From Streptomyces lacrimifluminis (lineage in GTDB: Bacteria; Actinomycetota; Actinomycetes; Streptomycetales; Streptomycetaceae), in assembly GCF_014646095.1 (NCBI RefSeq), contig NZ_BMMU01000017.1, positions 1 to 64,000 on the forward strand: a stretch of 64,000 bases of DNA. The letters run 5' to 3'. Shown in pieces: positions 17,890 to 26,102 of the stretch (its first letter is position 1; the number at the start of each line of letters is the position of its first letter). The position numbers and the translations under genes are program-made. Under the pieces are notes generated by a model. The model saw only the letters and a list, made by a program, of their open reading frames with translations. It searched no databases and had not been told where the DNA came from.

Positions 17890-18819
17890 CTACGCCAGCA
17901 AACCGGACGCCCTCCACAGCCGCCGCCCCACCCCCCGCAACACCCCGATGTCGTCCAGGAAGTCGGTGAGCCGCCGTGCCCCCGTCTGCATCACTTCCCG
18001 TCGGTGCCCGCTCGCCCGGACCTGTGCCACCGCCTCCGCCCTGTCCAGGCCGACGTTCGCGTAGACGTCCGGGTTGACGAACGCGACCGAGAAGATCCGG
18101 GCGAACTCGCCGGACGAGACGCGGGTGTACTCCTGGGACCACCGGGGGGCCGTCACCATCTGACGGCGGAGTTCCTCGCGGGCGTAGCGGACATGGCGGG
18201 CCTCCTCCACCACATGGATCCGTGTCACGCCCCTGATCAGCGGCTGGACGCGCTCGTCCGGGAACGTCAGGCGCTGCATCCAGTCGAGGACCTCCTCGCC
18301 GAGCAGGGTCGCCGTGAAGGAACCGGGAGTGGTGGACACCGTCTTGAAGAAGCGGCCCAGGTTCTGGTGCGTCCGGCTGACCGGGTAGTACGGGGTGCCG
18401 CCGCGGCTGATCAGACGGGCGAACATCTTCGAGTGCCGGCACTCGTCCTCGATCTCCGTCAGGGCGTAACGCACGTGCGCGCTCGTCGCCGCCTTGTCGT
18501 AGATGTGCCGTACGAGAAGCTGCATCAGGATGATCTCGAACCAGATGCCGAGCGAGGCGAGCGCCGCCGCCTCGTGCCGGGAGAGCAGGATGCGCTGCTC
18601 CTCGCTCATCCGTTTCCACAGCGGAGTGCCGTAGAGGGAGACCAGCTCGGGCGGCCAGAACCACTTGCCGTCCTCGAAGGGGGCGTCCCAGTCCAGTTCC
18701 TTGTCGGGGTCGAAGGAGTGCTTGGCGGACGCTTCGAGCAGCCGTTCGGCGACCTGCTCCCGGTCCTTGAGCACGCCGAGCGCGTCGCGGAGTATCTCGG
18801 CTTCCGTCACTGTCGTCAC
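17890..18819 (-). CDS. AurF-like di-iron oxygenase
   Basis: Protein of 309 residues of the AurF (p-aminobenzoate N-oxygenase-like) family, non-haem di-iron enzymes with a ferritin-like helical bundle. Metal ligands are visible in the pairs ALTEIEDECRHSKMF and HVVEEARHVRYAREEL (two E...ExxH-type motifs), plus a further Glu in RHEAAAL. In biosynthetic clusters relatives oxidise aryl-amines to nitro groups; here the gene stands alone beside a TetR regulator, so its substrate is unknown. The start is GTG at 18819. No Shine-Dalgarno is present and the promoter -10 ends only about four bases upstream, suggesting a leaderless message. Confidence 0.85.
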   Translation of the reverse strand: MTTVTEAEILRDALGVLKDREQVAERLLEASAKHSFDPDKELDWDAPFEDGKWFWPPELVSLYGTPLWKRMSEEQRILLSRHEAAALASLGIWFEIILMQLLVRHIYDKAATSAHVRYALTEIEDECRHSKMFARLISRGGTPYYPVSRTHQNLGRFFKTVSTTPGSFTATLLGEEVLDWMQRLTFPDERVQPLIRGVTRIHVVEEARHVRYAREELRRQMVTAPRWSQEYTRVSSGEFARIFSVAFVNPDVYANVGLDRAEAVAQVRASGHRREVMQTGARRLTDFLDDIGVLRGVGRRLWRASGLLA

Positions 18820-18823
18820 GTTC

Positions 18824-18854
18824 TTATGAGACCGCTTGTCAGCAAGTCGGTCAA
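18824..18854 (-). promoter_or_regulatory. Promoter with embedded inverted repeat for the aurF-like gene
   Basis: Read on the minus strand, TTGACC (18854-18849) and TCATAA (18829-18824) form a plausible -35/-10 pair separated by about 19 bases. Between them lies an inverted repeat, GACCG-CTTG-TCAG-CAAG-T-CGGTC on the plus strand (18830-18852), a good size and position for a TetR operator. Transcription would start at or next to the GTG start codon. The sequence features are seen; repression by the adjacent TetR protein is inferred. Confidence 0.5.
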
Positions 18855-18938
18855 TCCCCTGGGAGCTACTTACGCGTTGAGCAACGCGCAGCCCTGTGCG
18901 CGGCTCACCCGCTCACCCGGGTGCAGTAGCGTGCTGGC

Positions 18939-19796
18939 GTGTCCACGACTCCGCCGCCCCAGCCGCCCGACAACCCCTACGGCCCGCCCCCGACCTCGGG
19001 GCCCTACGGTCAGCAGCCGCCTCCGCCGCCCCACCAGGCCCCGCAGCAGCCGGGACCGTACGGCGGGCAGGCACCGCCCCCGTTCCCCTACGGGCAGCAG
19101 CCCTACGGCGCGCCCGGCCCCGCCCCCTGGGGTGCCCCGATGGCGCCGCCGCCGAAGAAGAGCCGGCTCGGGCTGATCCTCGGCATCGTCGGCGGTGTCG
19201 TCGCGCTGGTCGTGGTGGGTGTGGGTGTGCTCGTGTGGATCGGGACCAAGTCCGACGCCGGCTTTCCCGAGGCCGAGTACAAGCTGACGCTGCCGCAGAA
19301 GGTCCTCGACGAGAAGTACGAGCTCGCCGGCGACCTCTCCCGCTCCGAGGGCAAGGCCATCGAGGAGGAGGCCGACGGTGCCTGGGACGCCAGGGACACC
19401 AAGGCCGTTGTCGGTCAGTACAGCCTCGGCGGCGACCAGGCGAAGGGCACGCTGGTGGTCTCCGGCATGTACGGACGGTTCAAGAACACCGAGCTCGCCC
19501 GCGACAACATGATGGAGGGCGCGGCCGGCGGCGAAGGTGCCAAGGTCGCCGTCAAGCCCAAGGACTTCAAGCCGGCCGGCGCCGACGTCACCGTCACCTG
19601 CGAGGTGCTCGTCCAGACCCAGCTCGGTACGGAACTCACCATCCCCGTCTGCGGCTGGGTCGACGGCAACACCGGTGCCTCCATCGCCGAGATCACCGCC
19701 GACACGGTCACGAAGAAGCCCGCTCAGGTGGACCTGGCGGCGGCTGCCGAGACCGCCGTCAGGATCCGCGACGAGATCAGGAAGCCGATCGGCTGA
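18939..19796 (+). CDS. Single-pass membrane protein with proline-rich cytoplasmic tail
   Basis: Protein of 285 residues. The first ~70 residues are composed almost wholly of Pro, Gly, Gln and Tyr (repeats like GPYGQQPPPP and PFPYGQQPYGAPG). One transmembrane helix follows (~78-102, LGLILGIVGGVVALVVVGVGVLVWI), and then a ~180-residue extracytoplasmic domain with two cysteines (TCEVLV and PVCGW) that may form a disulphide. Many Streptomyces membrane proteins share this layout. The function is unknown. GTG at 18939 is the start; the gene overlaps the convergent DUF3291 gene by 20 bases. Confidence 0.8.
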   Translation: MSTTPPPQPPDNPYGPPPTSGPYGQQPPPPPHQAPQQPGPYGGQAPPPFPYGQQPYGAPGPAPWGAPMAPPPKKSRLGLILGIVGGVVALVVVGVGVLVWIGTKSDAGFPEAEYKLTLPQKVLDEKYELAGDLSRSEGKAIEEEADGAWDARDTKAVVGQYSLGGDQAKGTLVVSGMYGRFKNTELARDNMMEGAAGGEGAKVAVKPKDFKPAGADVTVTCEVLVQTQLGTELTIPVCGWVDGNTGASIAEITADTVTKKPAQVDLAAAAETAVRIRDEIRKPIG

Positions 19797-20316
19797 GCGA
19801 CTCCGGTGCAGGGTCCGGCGCGACGCCCGGTGCCGGGGCCGTCAGCGGGCTCGCCGGGCCCGGCGGGAACGACGTCCGCAGGGTGAACGCGTACTCCGTC
19901 GGTCCGTGCGCACGCAGATGGAGGAGGCGGGCCTCCGCCTCCTCCACCGTCGGCCGGTGTCCCGCCGGCACCCACCACAGAGCAGTGACGGCCTCCTCCA
20001 GCCGCTCGAAGAACTCCCGGCGACGCGCCAGCAACTCCCGGTGCCGCCCCTGGTACATGAACGCCGTGAGGGCGTCGGTGTCCCGCCACACCGACATGTT
20101 GACCAGGGTCCACTCGTCGAAGACGCGGAAGTCGGTGGCGTCGCCCGTGTCGTCCTGCAGCCTCCAGACGAATCCGTCCGAGGCGTCGGCGACGGCGTTC
20201 ACCGGGGCGAGGCCGTCGGCGAACGGCTTCAACTGCTCTGAGTCCAAAGGGGCTTTGAGGCGGCCGATGTTGACCTGGGCGAGTTCGTACGCGGCTTCGG
20301 AAGGCGATGACGTCAT
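19777..20316 (-). CDS. DUF3291 domain protein
   Basis: Soluble protein of 179 residues with an alpha/beta-barrel-like DUF3291 domain, related to heme-degrading and antibiotic-biosynthesis monooxygenase folds: YELAQVNIGRLKAPLDS near the start, then WRLQDD, VFDEWTLVNMSVWRD, a Tyr-Gln-Gly-Arg-His segment (MYQGRHRELLARRREFF) and LWWVPAGHRPTVEEAEARL. The C-terminal ~35 residues are Pro/Ala-rich. The family has no established enzymatic role. ATG at 20316 was selected; the 12 residues upstream are Arg/Pro-rich and not typical. Confidence 0.85.
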   Translation of the reverse strand: MTSSPSEAAYELAQVNIGRLKAPLDSEQLKPFADGLAPVNAVADASDGFVWRLQDDTGDATDFRVFDEWTLVNMSVWRDTDALTAFMYQGRHRELLARRREFFERLEEAVTALWWVPAGHRPTVEEAEARLLHLRAHGPTEYAFTLRTSFPPGPASPLTAPAPGVAPDPAPESLSRSAS

Positions 20317-20361
20317 GGGCCGCACGGTAGGTCGGGGGTGCGGCCCCCGCACCCCCTTTTC

Positions 20362-21858
20362 TCACCCGCCGAGCACCGCCTCCATCACCGCCCGCGCGAT
20401 CGGCGCCGCCGTCCCGCCCCCGCTGATGTCCGTACGGTCGGCGGAGGCGTCCTCGACCACCACCGCGACGGCCACCGTCGGCTCGACGTCCCGTTCGCCC
20501 TGCGCCCAGGAGATGAACCAGGCGTACGGCGTACCGGAGTTGCCGACGCCGTGCTGGGCGGTGCCGGTCTTGCCGCCGACGGTGGCGCCGGGGATCGCCG
20601 CGTTCGTGCCGGTGCCCCGCTCCACCACGTCCCGCATCAGCTCACGCATCCGTACGGCGGTCGACGGACTCATCGCCCGCAGTCGGCTCCGTACCCCCGA
20701 GGTCGCAACCGTCGTGCCGTGCGCGGTGGTTGTCCGCTCCACCAGATAGGGGGCGGGCACCTGGCCGCCGCCCGCGACCGCCGCCGCGACCATCGCCATC
20801 TGCAACGGTGTGGCCCGCGTGTTGTACTGGCCGATCGCGGACAGCGCCAGCTGCGCCTTGTCGACGTGGCGGTCGAAGGTGCTCCGCGCGACCGAGAAGG
20901 GGATGCGCAGCCCCGCGTCGTTGAAGCCGAACCCGTCCGCCGTCGTCGCCAGGTCGGTGACGCCCACCTCCACGCCCAGCTTGGCGAAGACCGTGTTGCA
21001 GGACCAGGTGAACGCGGCCCGCAACGAGACGTCCGCGCAGCCGTCGCCCTCGTTCGTCAGCGCCGTGGACGTACCGGGGAGGCGGTACGGGTCGGGGGAG
21101 CGGGTCGGCTCGTCCAGATCGGTCACCACCCCCGCGTCGAGGGCCGCCGCCGCCGTGACCACCTTGAACGTCGAACCCGGCGGATAGGTCTGCCGCACCG
21201 CCCGGTTGAGCATCGGCTTGTCCGGATCGCGGTTCAGCCGACGCCAACTCCGTTCCACGGAACGCCCGTTGCCGGACAGGGCCGCCGGGTCGTACGACGG
21301 TGCGGAGACCAGGGCGAGGATGCGCCCGGTCGACGGCTCCACGGCCGCCACCGCGCCCTTGCGCCCGCCGAGACCCTCGTAGGCGGCCTGCTGGGCGGCC
21401 GGGTCGATGGTGGTCACCACGTCGCCGCCGGCGTTCTGCGCGCGCGTCACGTCGTTCCACAGCGGGAACGGGGAGAGCAGCGGGTCGGTGCCCGACAGGA
21501 TGCCGTCCTCCGCGTGCTCCAGGAACGTCGTGCCGTACACCTGCGAGGCGAAGCCGGTGACCGGGGCGTACAGCGGGCCGTTCTTGTACGTCCGTTCGTA
21601 GCGGAGCTGCTCGCCGGTGTCGGCGGACCCGGTGACCGGCCGGTCACCGACCAGGATGGCGCCGCGCGGCTGGCCGTAACGGGCGATGACCTGACGGCGG
21701 TTGGCCGTGTTGTCGTCGTAGCGCTGCGCCTGGACGACCTGGACGCGGGTGATGTTGACGAGGAGGGCGAGGAGCAGCAGGGCGCAGAAGAGGGCGGCGT
21801 GCTTGATGCAGCGGGTCATCTGCCGTGGTTTTCTTGCCCGTTCGGGTTGTCTCGTCAT
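20362..21858 (-). CDS. Class B penicillin-binding protein (transpeptidase)
   Basis: Membrane-anchored transpeptidase of 498 residues that cross-links peptidoglycan. A single N-terminal membrane helix (~17-38) is followed by a short pedestal and the transpeptidase domain. Active-site motifs are all present: SxxK as PPGSTFKVV, SxN as WSCN, and KTG as GGKTGTAQHG. The length and absence of a large N-terminal domain resemble PbpA-type class B PBPs. ATG at 21858 overlaps the stop of the FtsW/RodA gene (ATGA), so the glycosyltransferase and transpeptidase are made together, a well-known SEDS-PBP pairing. ATG at 21819 is an alternative start. Confidence 0.95.
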   Translation of the reverse strand: MTRQPERARKPRQMTRCIKHAALFCALLLLALLVNITRVQVVQAQRYDDNTANRRQVIARYGQPRGAILVGDRPVTGSADTGEQLRYERTYKNGPLYAPVTGFASQVYGTTFLEHAEDGILSGTDPLLSPFPLWNDVTRAQNAGGDVVTTIDPAAQQAAYEGLGGRKGAVAAVEPSTGRILALVSAPSYDPAALSGNGRSVERSWRRLNRDPDKPMLNRAVRQTYPPGSTFKVVTAAAALDAGVVTDLDEPTRSPDPYRLPGTSTALTNEGDGCADVSLRAAFTWSCNTVFAKLGVEVGVTDLATTADGFGFNDAGLRIPFSVARSTFDRHVDKAQLALSAIGQYNTRATPLQMAMVAAAVAGGGQVPAPYLVERTTTAHGTTVATSGVRSRLRAMSPSTAVRMRELMRDVVERGTGTNAAIPGATVGGKTGTAQHGVGNSGTPYAWFISWAQGERDVEPTVAVAVVVEDASADRTDISGGGTAAPIARAVMEAVLGG

Positions 21859-23273
21859 GGTGTGGGCTGCCCGTCGTCGTCCTTGTGCTGCCGTCGGGCC
21901 GAGTCGCTGATCCGGATCAGCAGCGCCACGATGATCCAGTTGGTGACGACGGACGAGCCCCCCTGCGCCAGGAACGGCATCGCCATACCGGTGAGCGGGA
22001 TGAGGCCCGACACCCCGCCCGCGATCACGAACACCTGCAGGGCCACGATCGAGGCGAGACCGACCGCGAGGAGCCGGCCGAAGGGGTCGCGCAGCGAGAG
22101 GCCGGCCCGGTAGCCGCGCTCCACCAGAAGGGCGTACAGGATGACGATCGCGGAGAGGCCGGCCAGCCCGAGTTCCTCGCCCGCCGTCGCCAGGATGAAG
22201 TCCGACTTGGCCGCGAAGCCGATCAGGATCGAATGGCCGAGGCCCAGGCCGGTGCCGAGGATGCCGCCCGCCGCGAACGCGAACAGCGACTGGGAGAGCT
22301 GGTTGGGTCCCTGACCGGCCTCGATCGTCGCGAACGGGTGCAGCCAGTCCTCGACGCGGCTGTGGACGTGCGGTTCGAGGGTGCCGACGGCGAAGGCGCC
22401 CAGCGCGGCCAGCAGCAGGCCGACCGCGATCCACCCGGTACGGCCCGTGGCGACGTACAGGAGGGCGACGAAGAGGCCGAAGAAGAGGAGCGAGGTGCCG
22501 AGGTCGCGTTCGAGGATCAGTACGCCGACGCTGATCAGCCAGATCGCGACGATCGGACCGAGGACGCGCCCGGTGGGCAGCTGGAGCCAACGCAGCCGCC
22601 AGATCTGGCGGCCCGTGTACGCGAGCGCGCCCCGGTTGGCGGCGAGGTACGCCGCGAAGAACACCGCCAGCAGCACCTTCGCGAACTCGCCCGGCTGGAA
22701 GGAGAATCCGGCGATCCGGATCCAGATGCGGGCCCCGTTCACCGCCGGGAAGAAGATCGGCAGGATGAGCAGGACGAGGGCGGCGGCCACACAGACGTAC
22801 GCGTACCGCTGGAGGACACGGTGGTCGCGCAGCAGGACGACGACCACGATGAACAGCGCCACGCCGACCGTGGACCAGACGAGTTGGGCGGGGGCGGCCC
22901 GGTGCCCCGGCGTCTCCAGGTCGAGCCGGTAGATGAGGACCAGGCCGAGGCCGTTGAGCAACACGGCGATGGGCAGCAGGAGCGGGTCGGCGCAGGGGGC
23001 GCGCCGGCGCACCGCGAGGTGGGCGAGGAGCGCGAGCACACCGAGCCCGGCGCCGTAACCGGCGGCGCCGGGTGGGACGGTGCCGTTCCTCGCGAGGCCC
23101 ACGTCGCAGTAGCCGTACACGGAGAGGAGGACGGCGACGACGAGGAGGGCCAGCTCGATGCCCCGGCGCCGGGGGACGCGCGGGGCGGGAGCGGAGGGAT
23201 CGGCGGGCTCCGAGAGCCAGGGCTTCGGGGATTCCTCGTACTCCGCCGCCACGGTGGTTCCGGGCTTCGTCAT
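21855..23273 (-). CDS. FtsW/RodA/SpoVE-family peptidoglycan polymerase
   Basis: SEDS-family membrane glycosyltransferase of 472 residues with about twelve transmembrane segments. Family signatures include NGARIWIRIAGFSFQPGEFAK, ILERDLGTSLLFFGLF, GQGPNQLSQSLFAFAAGGILG (each cited only in part) and the C-terminal LIPLTGMAMPFLAQGGSS. The Asp in ERDLGTS corresponds to the conserved catalytic residue. An extra ~35-residue Pro-rich cytoplasmic N-terminus is present. Together with the downstream PBP it forms a polymerase/cross-linking pair, probably a paralogue used in growth or sporulation rather than the dcw-cluster FtsW. Confidence 0.95.
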   Translation of the reverse strand: MTKPGTTVAAEYEESPKPWLSEPADPSAPAPRVPRRRGIELALLVVAVLLSVYGYCDVGLARNGTVPPGAAGYGAGLGVLALLAHLAVRRRAPCADPLLLPIAVLLNGLGLVLIYRLDLETPGHRAAPAQLVWSTVGVALFIVVVVLLRDHRVLQRYAYVCVAAALVLLILPIFFPAVNGARIWIRIAGFSFQPGEFAKVLLAVFFAAYLAANRGALAYTGRQIWRLRWLQLPTGRVLGPIVAIWLISVGVLILERDLGTSLLFFGLFVALLYVATGRTGWIAVGLLLAALGAFAVGTLEPHVHSRVEDWLHPFATIEAGQGPNQLSQSLFAFAAGGILGTGLGLGHSILIGFAAKSDFILATAGEELGLAGLSAIVILYALLVERGYRAGLSLRDPFGRLLAVGLASIVALQVFVIAGGVSGLIPLTGMAMPFLAQGGSSVVTNWIIVALLIRISDSARRQHKDDDGQPTP

Positions 23274-23335
23274 GTCCGGAATCTACCCAAAACCCATGGA
23301 ATGTTGCGTGACGCTGTGCCGGGTCAGGGCCAGGG

Positions 23336-23827
23336 TCAGCAGAAGCGCGGTGCGGCGCCGATGTTGTCGATGTACCGGGCGGCGCCCCAGGCCCAGGTAC
23401 CGTCCGTCAGGAGGTACCAGAGCGAGTTGCCGTCGACGTTCTCGCCGCCGACCTTGCAGAAGATGGTGACGATGGCGCCCTTCGGGACGACCCGGATGAT
23501 CGCGCTGCCGCGGTTCGGCGCGCTGCGCAGCCGCAGCCCGCCGTTGGCGGTGACGATCCCCTTGTAGAGGACGGCGTCGCTGCTGCTGGAGGAGTTGTTG
23601 TGCTGGCCCCAGTCGCTGTTGCTGTTGCCGTTCTGCTGGTTGCTCTGGTTGCTCTGGTTGCTCTGGTTGTTCTGACTGCTCTGGCTGTTCTGTTGCTGCT
23701 GCTGGTTCCAGCTGTTGCCCCAGTCGTCGTCGGCGGGGCTCGCCAGTGCCGGGGTGACGGCGCCGACGGAGAGAGCGGTGCCGGCGGCGGCTATGCCGAG
23801 GCGGGTCAGGGTGGTCCGCGGTGACAT
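23336..23827 (-). CDS. Secreted SH3-domain protein with Gln/Asn-rich linker
   Basis: Exported protein of 163 residues. A signal peptide (1-29, ending TPALA) is followed by a ~45-residue low-complexity stretch of Gln, Asn and Ser, partly encoded by tandem nine-base units (23640-23675), and a bacterial SH3-like domain (~80-160: LRLRSAPNRGSAIIRVVPKG, then VTIFCKVGG and WYLLTDGTWAWG). Two Cys may form a disulphide. SH3b domains typically bind cell wall peptide stems. The start ATG at 23827 has AAGGAG six bases upstream. Confidence 0.88.
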   Translation of the reverse strand: MSPRTTLTRLGIAAAGTALSVGAVTPALASPADDDWGNSWNQQQQQNSQSSQNNQSNQSNQSNQQNGNSNSDWGQHNNSSSSSDAVLYKGIVTANGGLRLRSAPNRGSAIIRVVPKGAIVTIFCKVGGENVDGNSLWYLLTDGTWAWGAARYIDNIGAAPRFC

Positions 23828-23894
23828 GTGGGCTCCTTTGGCAGGACAGAGCTGACTGATCACCACGCTAGGAGTGGTTCGTGTAAGGCGCCCG

Positions 23895-25190
23895 TCACGC
23901 TGGGCCGTTGGTGGCGAGCCCCCGTGATTCGGCCAGCGCGAGCGTCGCCAGCGCGCCACCGCCCTCACTCTCCGGCACGTTGGCGAAAGCCAGACGGGCA
24001 CCGAGTACCTCCGCCTGGCCCAACGCGATCGTCAGCCCGAGCCCGTGACCGGTCGCGCCGCCCTCCGTACGGAACCGCTGGGGCCCGTGCTCCACCAGGT
24101 ACTCCGGAAAACCCTCACCGTGGTCCCGCACGGTCACCACGGGCCCGTCGACGGTCAGCGTCACGGGGGTACGGCCGTGACGGTGGGCGTTGGCGACCAG
24201 ATTCCCGAGTACCCGTTCGAGACGGCGCCGGTCGGTGTCGACGAGGGCGTCACGGACGACGACGATCTCCGTGTCGGCTCCGGCGGTTCCCGAGGCCCGT
24301 ACCGCCCGCACGACCCGCTCGGCGAGGGCGCCGAGCGCCTCGGTGTCGACCTCCAGCCGCTCCTTGCCCGTGTCCAGCCGGGAGATCTCGAGCAGGTCCT
24401 CGGTGAGCGTACGCAGCGCGGCGACCCGGTCCCTGACCAGCTCGGTCGGCCGCCCGGCCGGCAGCAGTTCGGCCGCCGCGTGGAGCCCGGTGAGCGGGGT
24501 GCGCAGCTCGTGGGCCACATCGGCGGTGAAGCGCTGCTCGCTGAGCAGTTTCCGTTGCAGCGAGGCCGCCATGGTGTCGAGGGCGGCGGCGACGGCGGCG
24601 ACCTCGTCCGGCGAGCGGTTCGGGTCCTGCGTACGGGCGTCGCCGACGCGGGCGTCCAGATCGCCGGCGCTGATCCGGCGGGCCACCTGGGCGGTCGCGT
24701 GCAGCCTGCGGGTCACCCGGGTCACCGCGAACGCGCCGACCAGCAGCGTCGCGCCGATGGCGAGGCCCGACGACCACAGGATGGCGCGGTCGAGGCCGTC
24801 GATCGTACGGGCGCTCTGCGAGTAGTCGAGGGCCACGGCGAGCGCGTGCCCGCCGTCCGCGGGACCGGCCGCCCACATCGTCGGCACCCCGTCGTGGTCG
24901 GTGACCATCGTGCCGCGCTCCCCGGCCGCAGCGAGCGTCCGCAGCGCCTTCGGCAGCCCCTCGGGATCGATCCCGGTGTGGGGCCGCAGAGCGTCCCCGG
25001 CCTCGTACGCGGCCGTGGCCTCCACCAGGCGGGACAGGGCGCGGTCGCGGGCCTGGTCGACGGTCTGGTGGGTCACCGAGACATGCACGAGGACGCCGAG
25101 CAGGGCGGCGAGGGCGCAGCACATCCCGGTGATGAACAGCGCGGCCTTGGCGGCGAGGGTGCCCGCCCATCCGGGCAGCGCGACCCTCAC
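23895..25190 (-). CDS. Sensor histidine kinase, orphan from a regulator
   Basis: Membrane kinase of 431 residues. Two membrane helices (~10-32 and ~145-168) flank a ~110-residue extracytoplasmic domain, then come HAMP, HisKA (H-box DVAHELRTP) and HATPase domains (N-box LVANAHRHGR, G-boxes RDHGEGFP and GHGLGLTIALG). The N-box has Ala-Asn-Ala-His where Asn is required, and the essential Asn is kept. GTG at 25190 overlaps the stop of the lipoprotein gene (GTGA), so these two are coupled. No response regulator is next to it, so the partner is encoded elsewhere or was lost. Confidence 0.92.
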   Translation of the reverse strand: MRVALPGWAGTLAAKAALFITGMCCALAALLGVLVHVSVTHQTVDQARDRALSRLVEATAAYEAGDALRPHTGIDPEGLPKALRTLAAAGERGTMVTDHDGVPTMWAAGPADGGHALAVALDYSQSARTIDGLDRAILWSSGLAIGATLLVGAFAVTRVTRRLHATAQVARRISAGDLDARVGDARTQDPNRSPDEVAAVAAALDTMAASLQRKLLSEQRFTADVAHELRTPLTGLHAAAELLPAGRPTELVRDRVAALRTLTEDLLEISRLDTGKERLEVDTEALGALAERVVRAVRASGTAGADTEIVVVRDALVDTDRRRLERVLGNLVANAHRHGRTPVTLTVDGPVVTVRDHGEGFPEYLVEHGPQRFRTEGGATGHGLGLTIALGQAEVLGARLAFANVPESEGGGALATLALAESRGLATNGPA

Positions 25191-25993
25191 CGGGCGCTCG
25201 CGGAGGAGGCGGGCAGGGGCGGGGTGAGGCGCTGGGGTTCGCCGGTACGCAGGAACTCGTCCCGCGTGAGCAGCATCGCCTTCTGGTCGGCGTCCCAGGT
25301 CCACTGGGTGCGGTACTCGTACCCAGGGATCTGCGACGGCGAGCGGATGATCACGGCCCGGCCGGCCAGCTGCACGGCGGTCACGGCGTCGTCGTTCGCC
25401 ATGATCTGCACCAGCCTGTGCCGCTGGAAGGTGTACACGCGTACGGCTGTTCCGTTGCCCGGCAGCAGCCGGAAACCGAGGGCCATGTCGTCGCGGCCGT
25501 CGCCGGTGAGGTCGCGGTAGTAGGCCTTGAGGACGGGACAGGCGCCGGTACCGCCCCCGCTGCCGCCTTTACGGCCGCAGGCGGCCATCCGGGTGGCCGT
25601 CCCGGTGTACGGGGAGCCGTCGGCGGTGTAGGTGTCGGCGTGCCTGGCGATCTCCGCCCGTACGACGGCCACGGGGTCGACCTTGTGGATGTCGTCGCCG
25701 GGGGCGGTGACGCCCTTCACGGTCTCGGTCTCGGCCTCGCCGTAGTCCCAGGCGGGGCTGGAGGCGGCGGGCAGCTCGGGCCAGAGCCGGGCGGGGCTGA
25801 CGGCGGTGGCGGTCGGGCCGGCACCGCGCAGCCCACCGGCGTCACCGCAGGCGGAGGTGACCGTGGCGAGGGCGAGGGCGAGGACGGCGAGGGTGGCGCG
25901 GGAGATGCGGGAGATGCGGGAGATGCGGGAGACGCGGGAGACGCGCAGGGCGAGGGCGGGGCGGGCGGCGCGGGAGGTGCGGCTGGCGTCCAC
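25187..25993 (-). CDS. Putative lipoprotein coupled to a sensor kinase
   Basis: Protein of 268 residues. The N-terminus has Arg/Ser-rich repeats followed by a hydrophobic stretch LAVLALALATVTSAC; the Cys is preceded by Thr-Ser-Ala, an acceptable lipobox. After it comes an acidic/Pro linker and a domain with YYRDLTGDGRDDMALGFRLL, an FG-GAP/VCBS-like Asp-rich loop that usually binds calcium, then beta-rich sequence. The start GTG at 25993 has AGGAG five bases upstream. Since it is co-translated with the kinase, it may act as an accessory sensor at the membrane surface. That role is inference. Confidence 0.8.
   Translation of the reverse strand: MDASRTSRAARPALALRVSRVSRISRISRISRATLAVLALALATVTSACGDAGGLRGAGPTATAVSPARLWPELPAASSPAWDYGEAETETVKGVTAPGDDIHKVDPVAVVRAEIARHADTYTADGSPYTGTATRMAACGRKGGSGGGTGACPVLKAYYRDLTGDGRDDMALGFRLLPGNGTAVRVYTFQRHRLVQIMANDDAVTAVQLAGRAVIIRSPSQIPGYEYRTQWTWDADQKAMLLTRDEFLRTGEPQRLTPPLPASSASAR
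25902..25946 (-). repeat. Tandem 9-bp repeats in the lipoprotein N-terminus
   Basis: Five consecutive nine-base units run on the plus strand: three copies of GAGATGCGG, then GAGACGCGG and GAGACGCGC. On the coding strand they give Ser-Arg-Ile/Val repeats just before the hydrophobic core of the signal peptide. Copy changes would keep frame and lengthen or shorten the positively charged n-region. Confidence 0.85.
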
Positions 25994-26102
25994 TGCGCTC
26001 CTGCGTCGGGGTCGGGAAGGGGAGGGCGGGCGGGTCGTCCCGTAGACGACACACGAACACACGACACCTTATTCGCAGGGAAGTCGCATTTTGCGGGGCG
26101 GG

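Noticed and set aside
21855..22590. Upstream extension of the PBP gene to 742 codons
   Set aside because: The extra 240 codons overlap the FtsW/RodA gene in another frame and are Arg/Pro-rich; the true start overlaps the FtsW/RodA stop.
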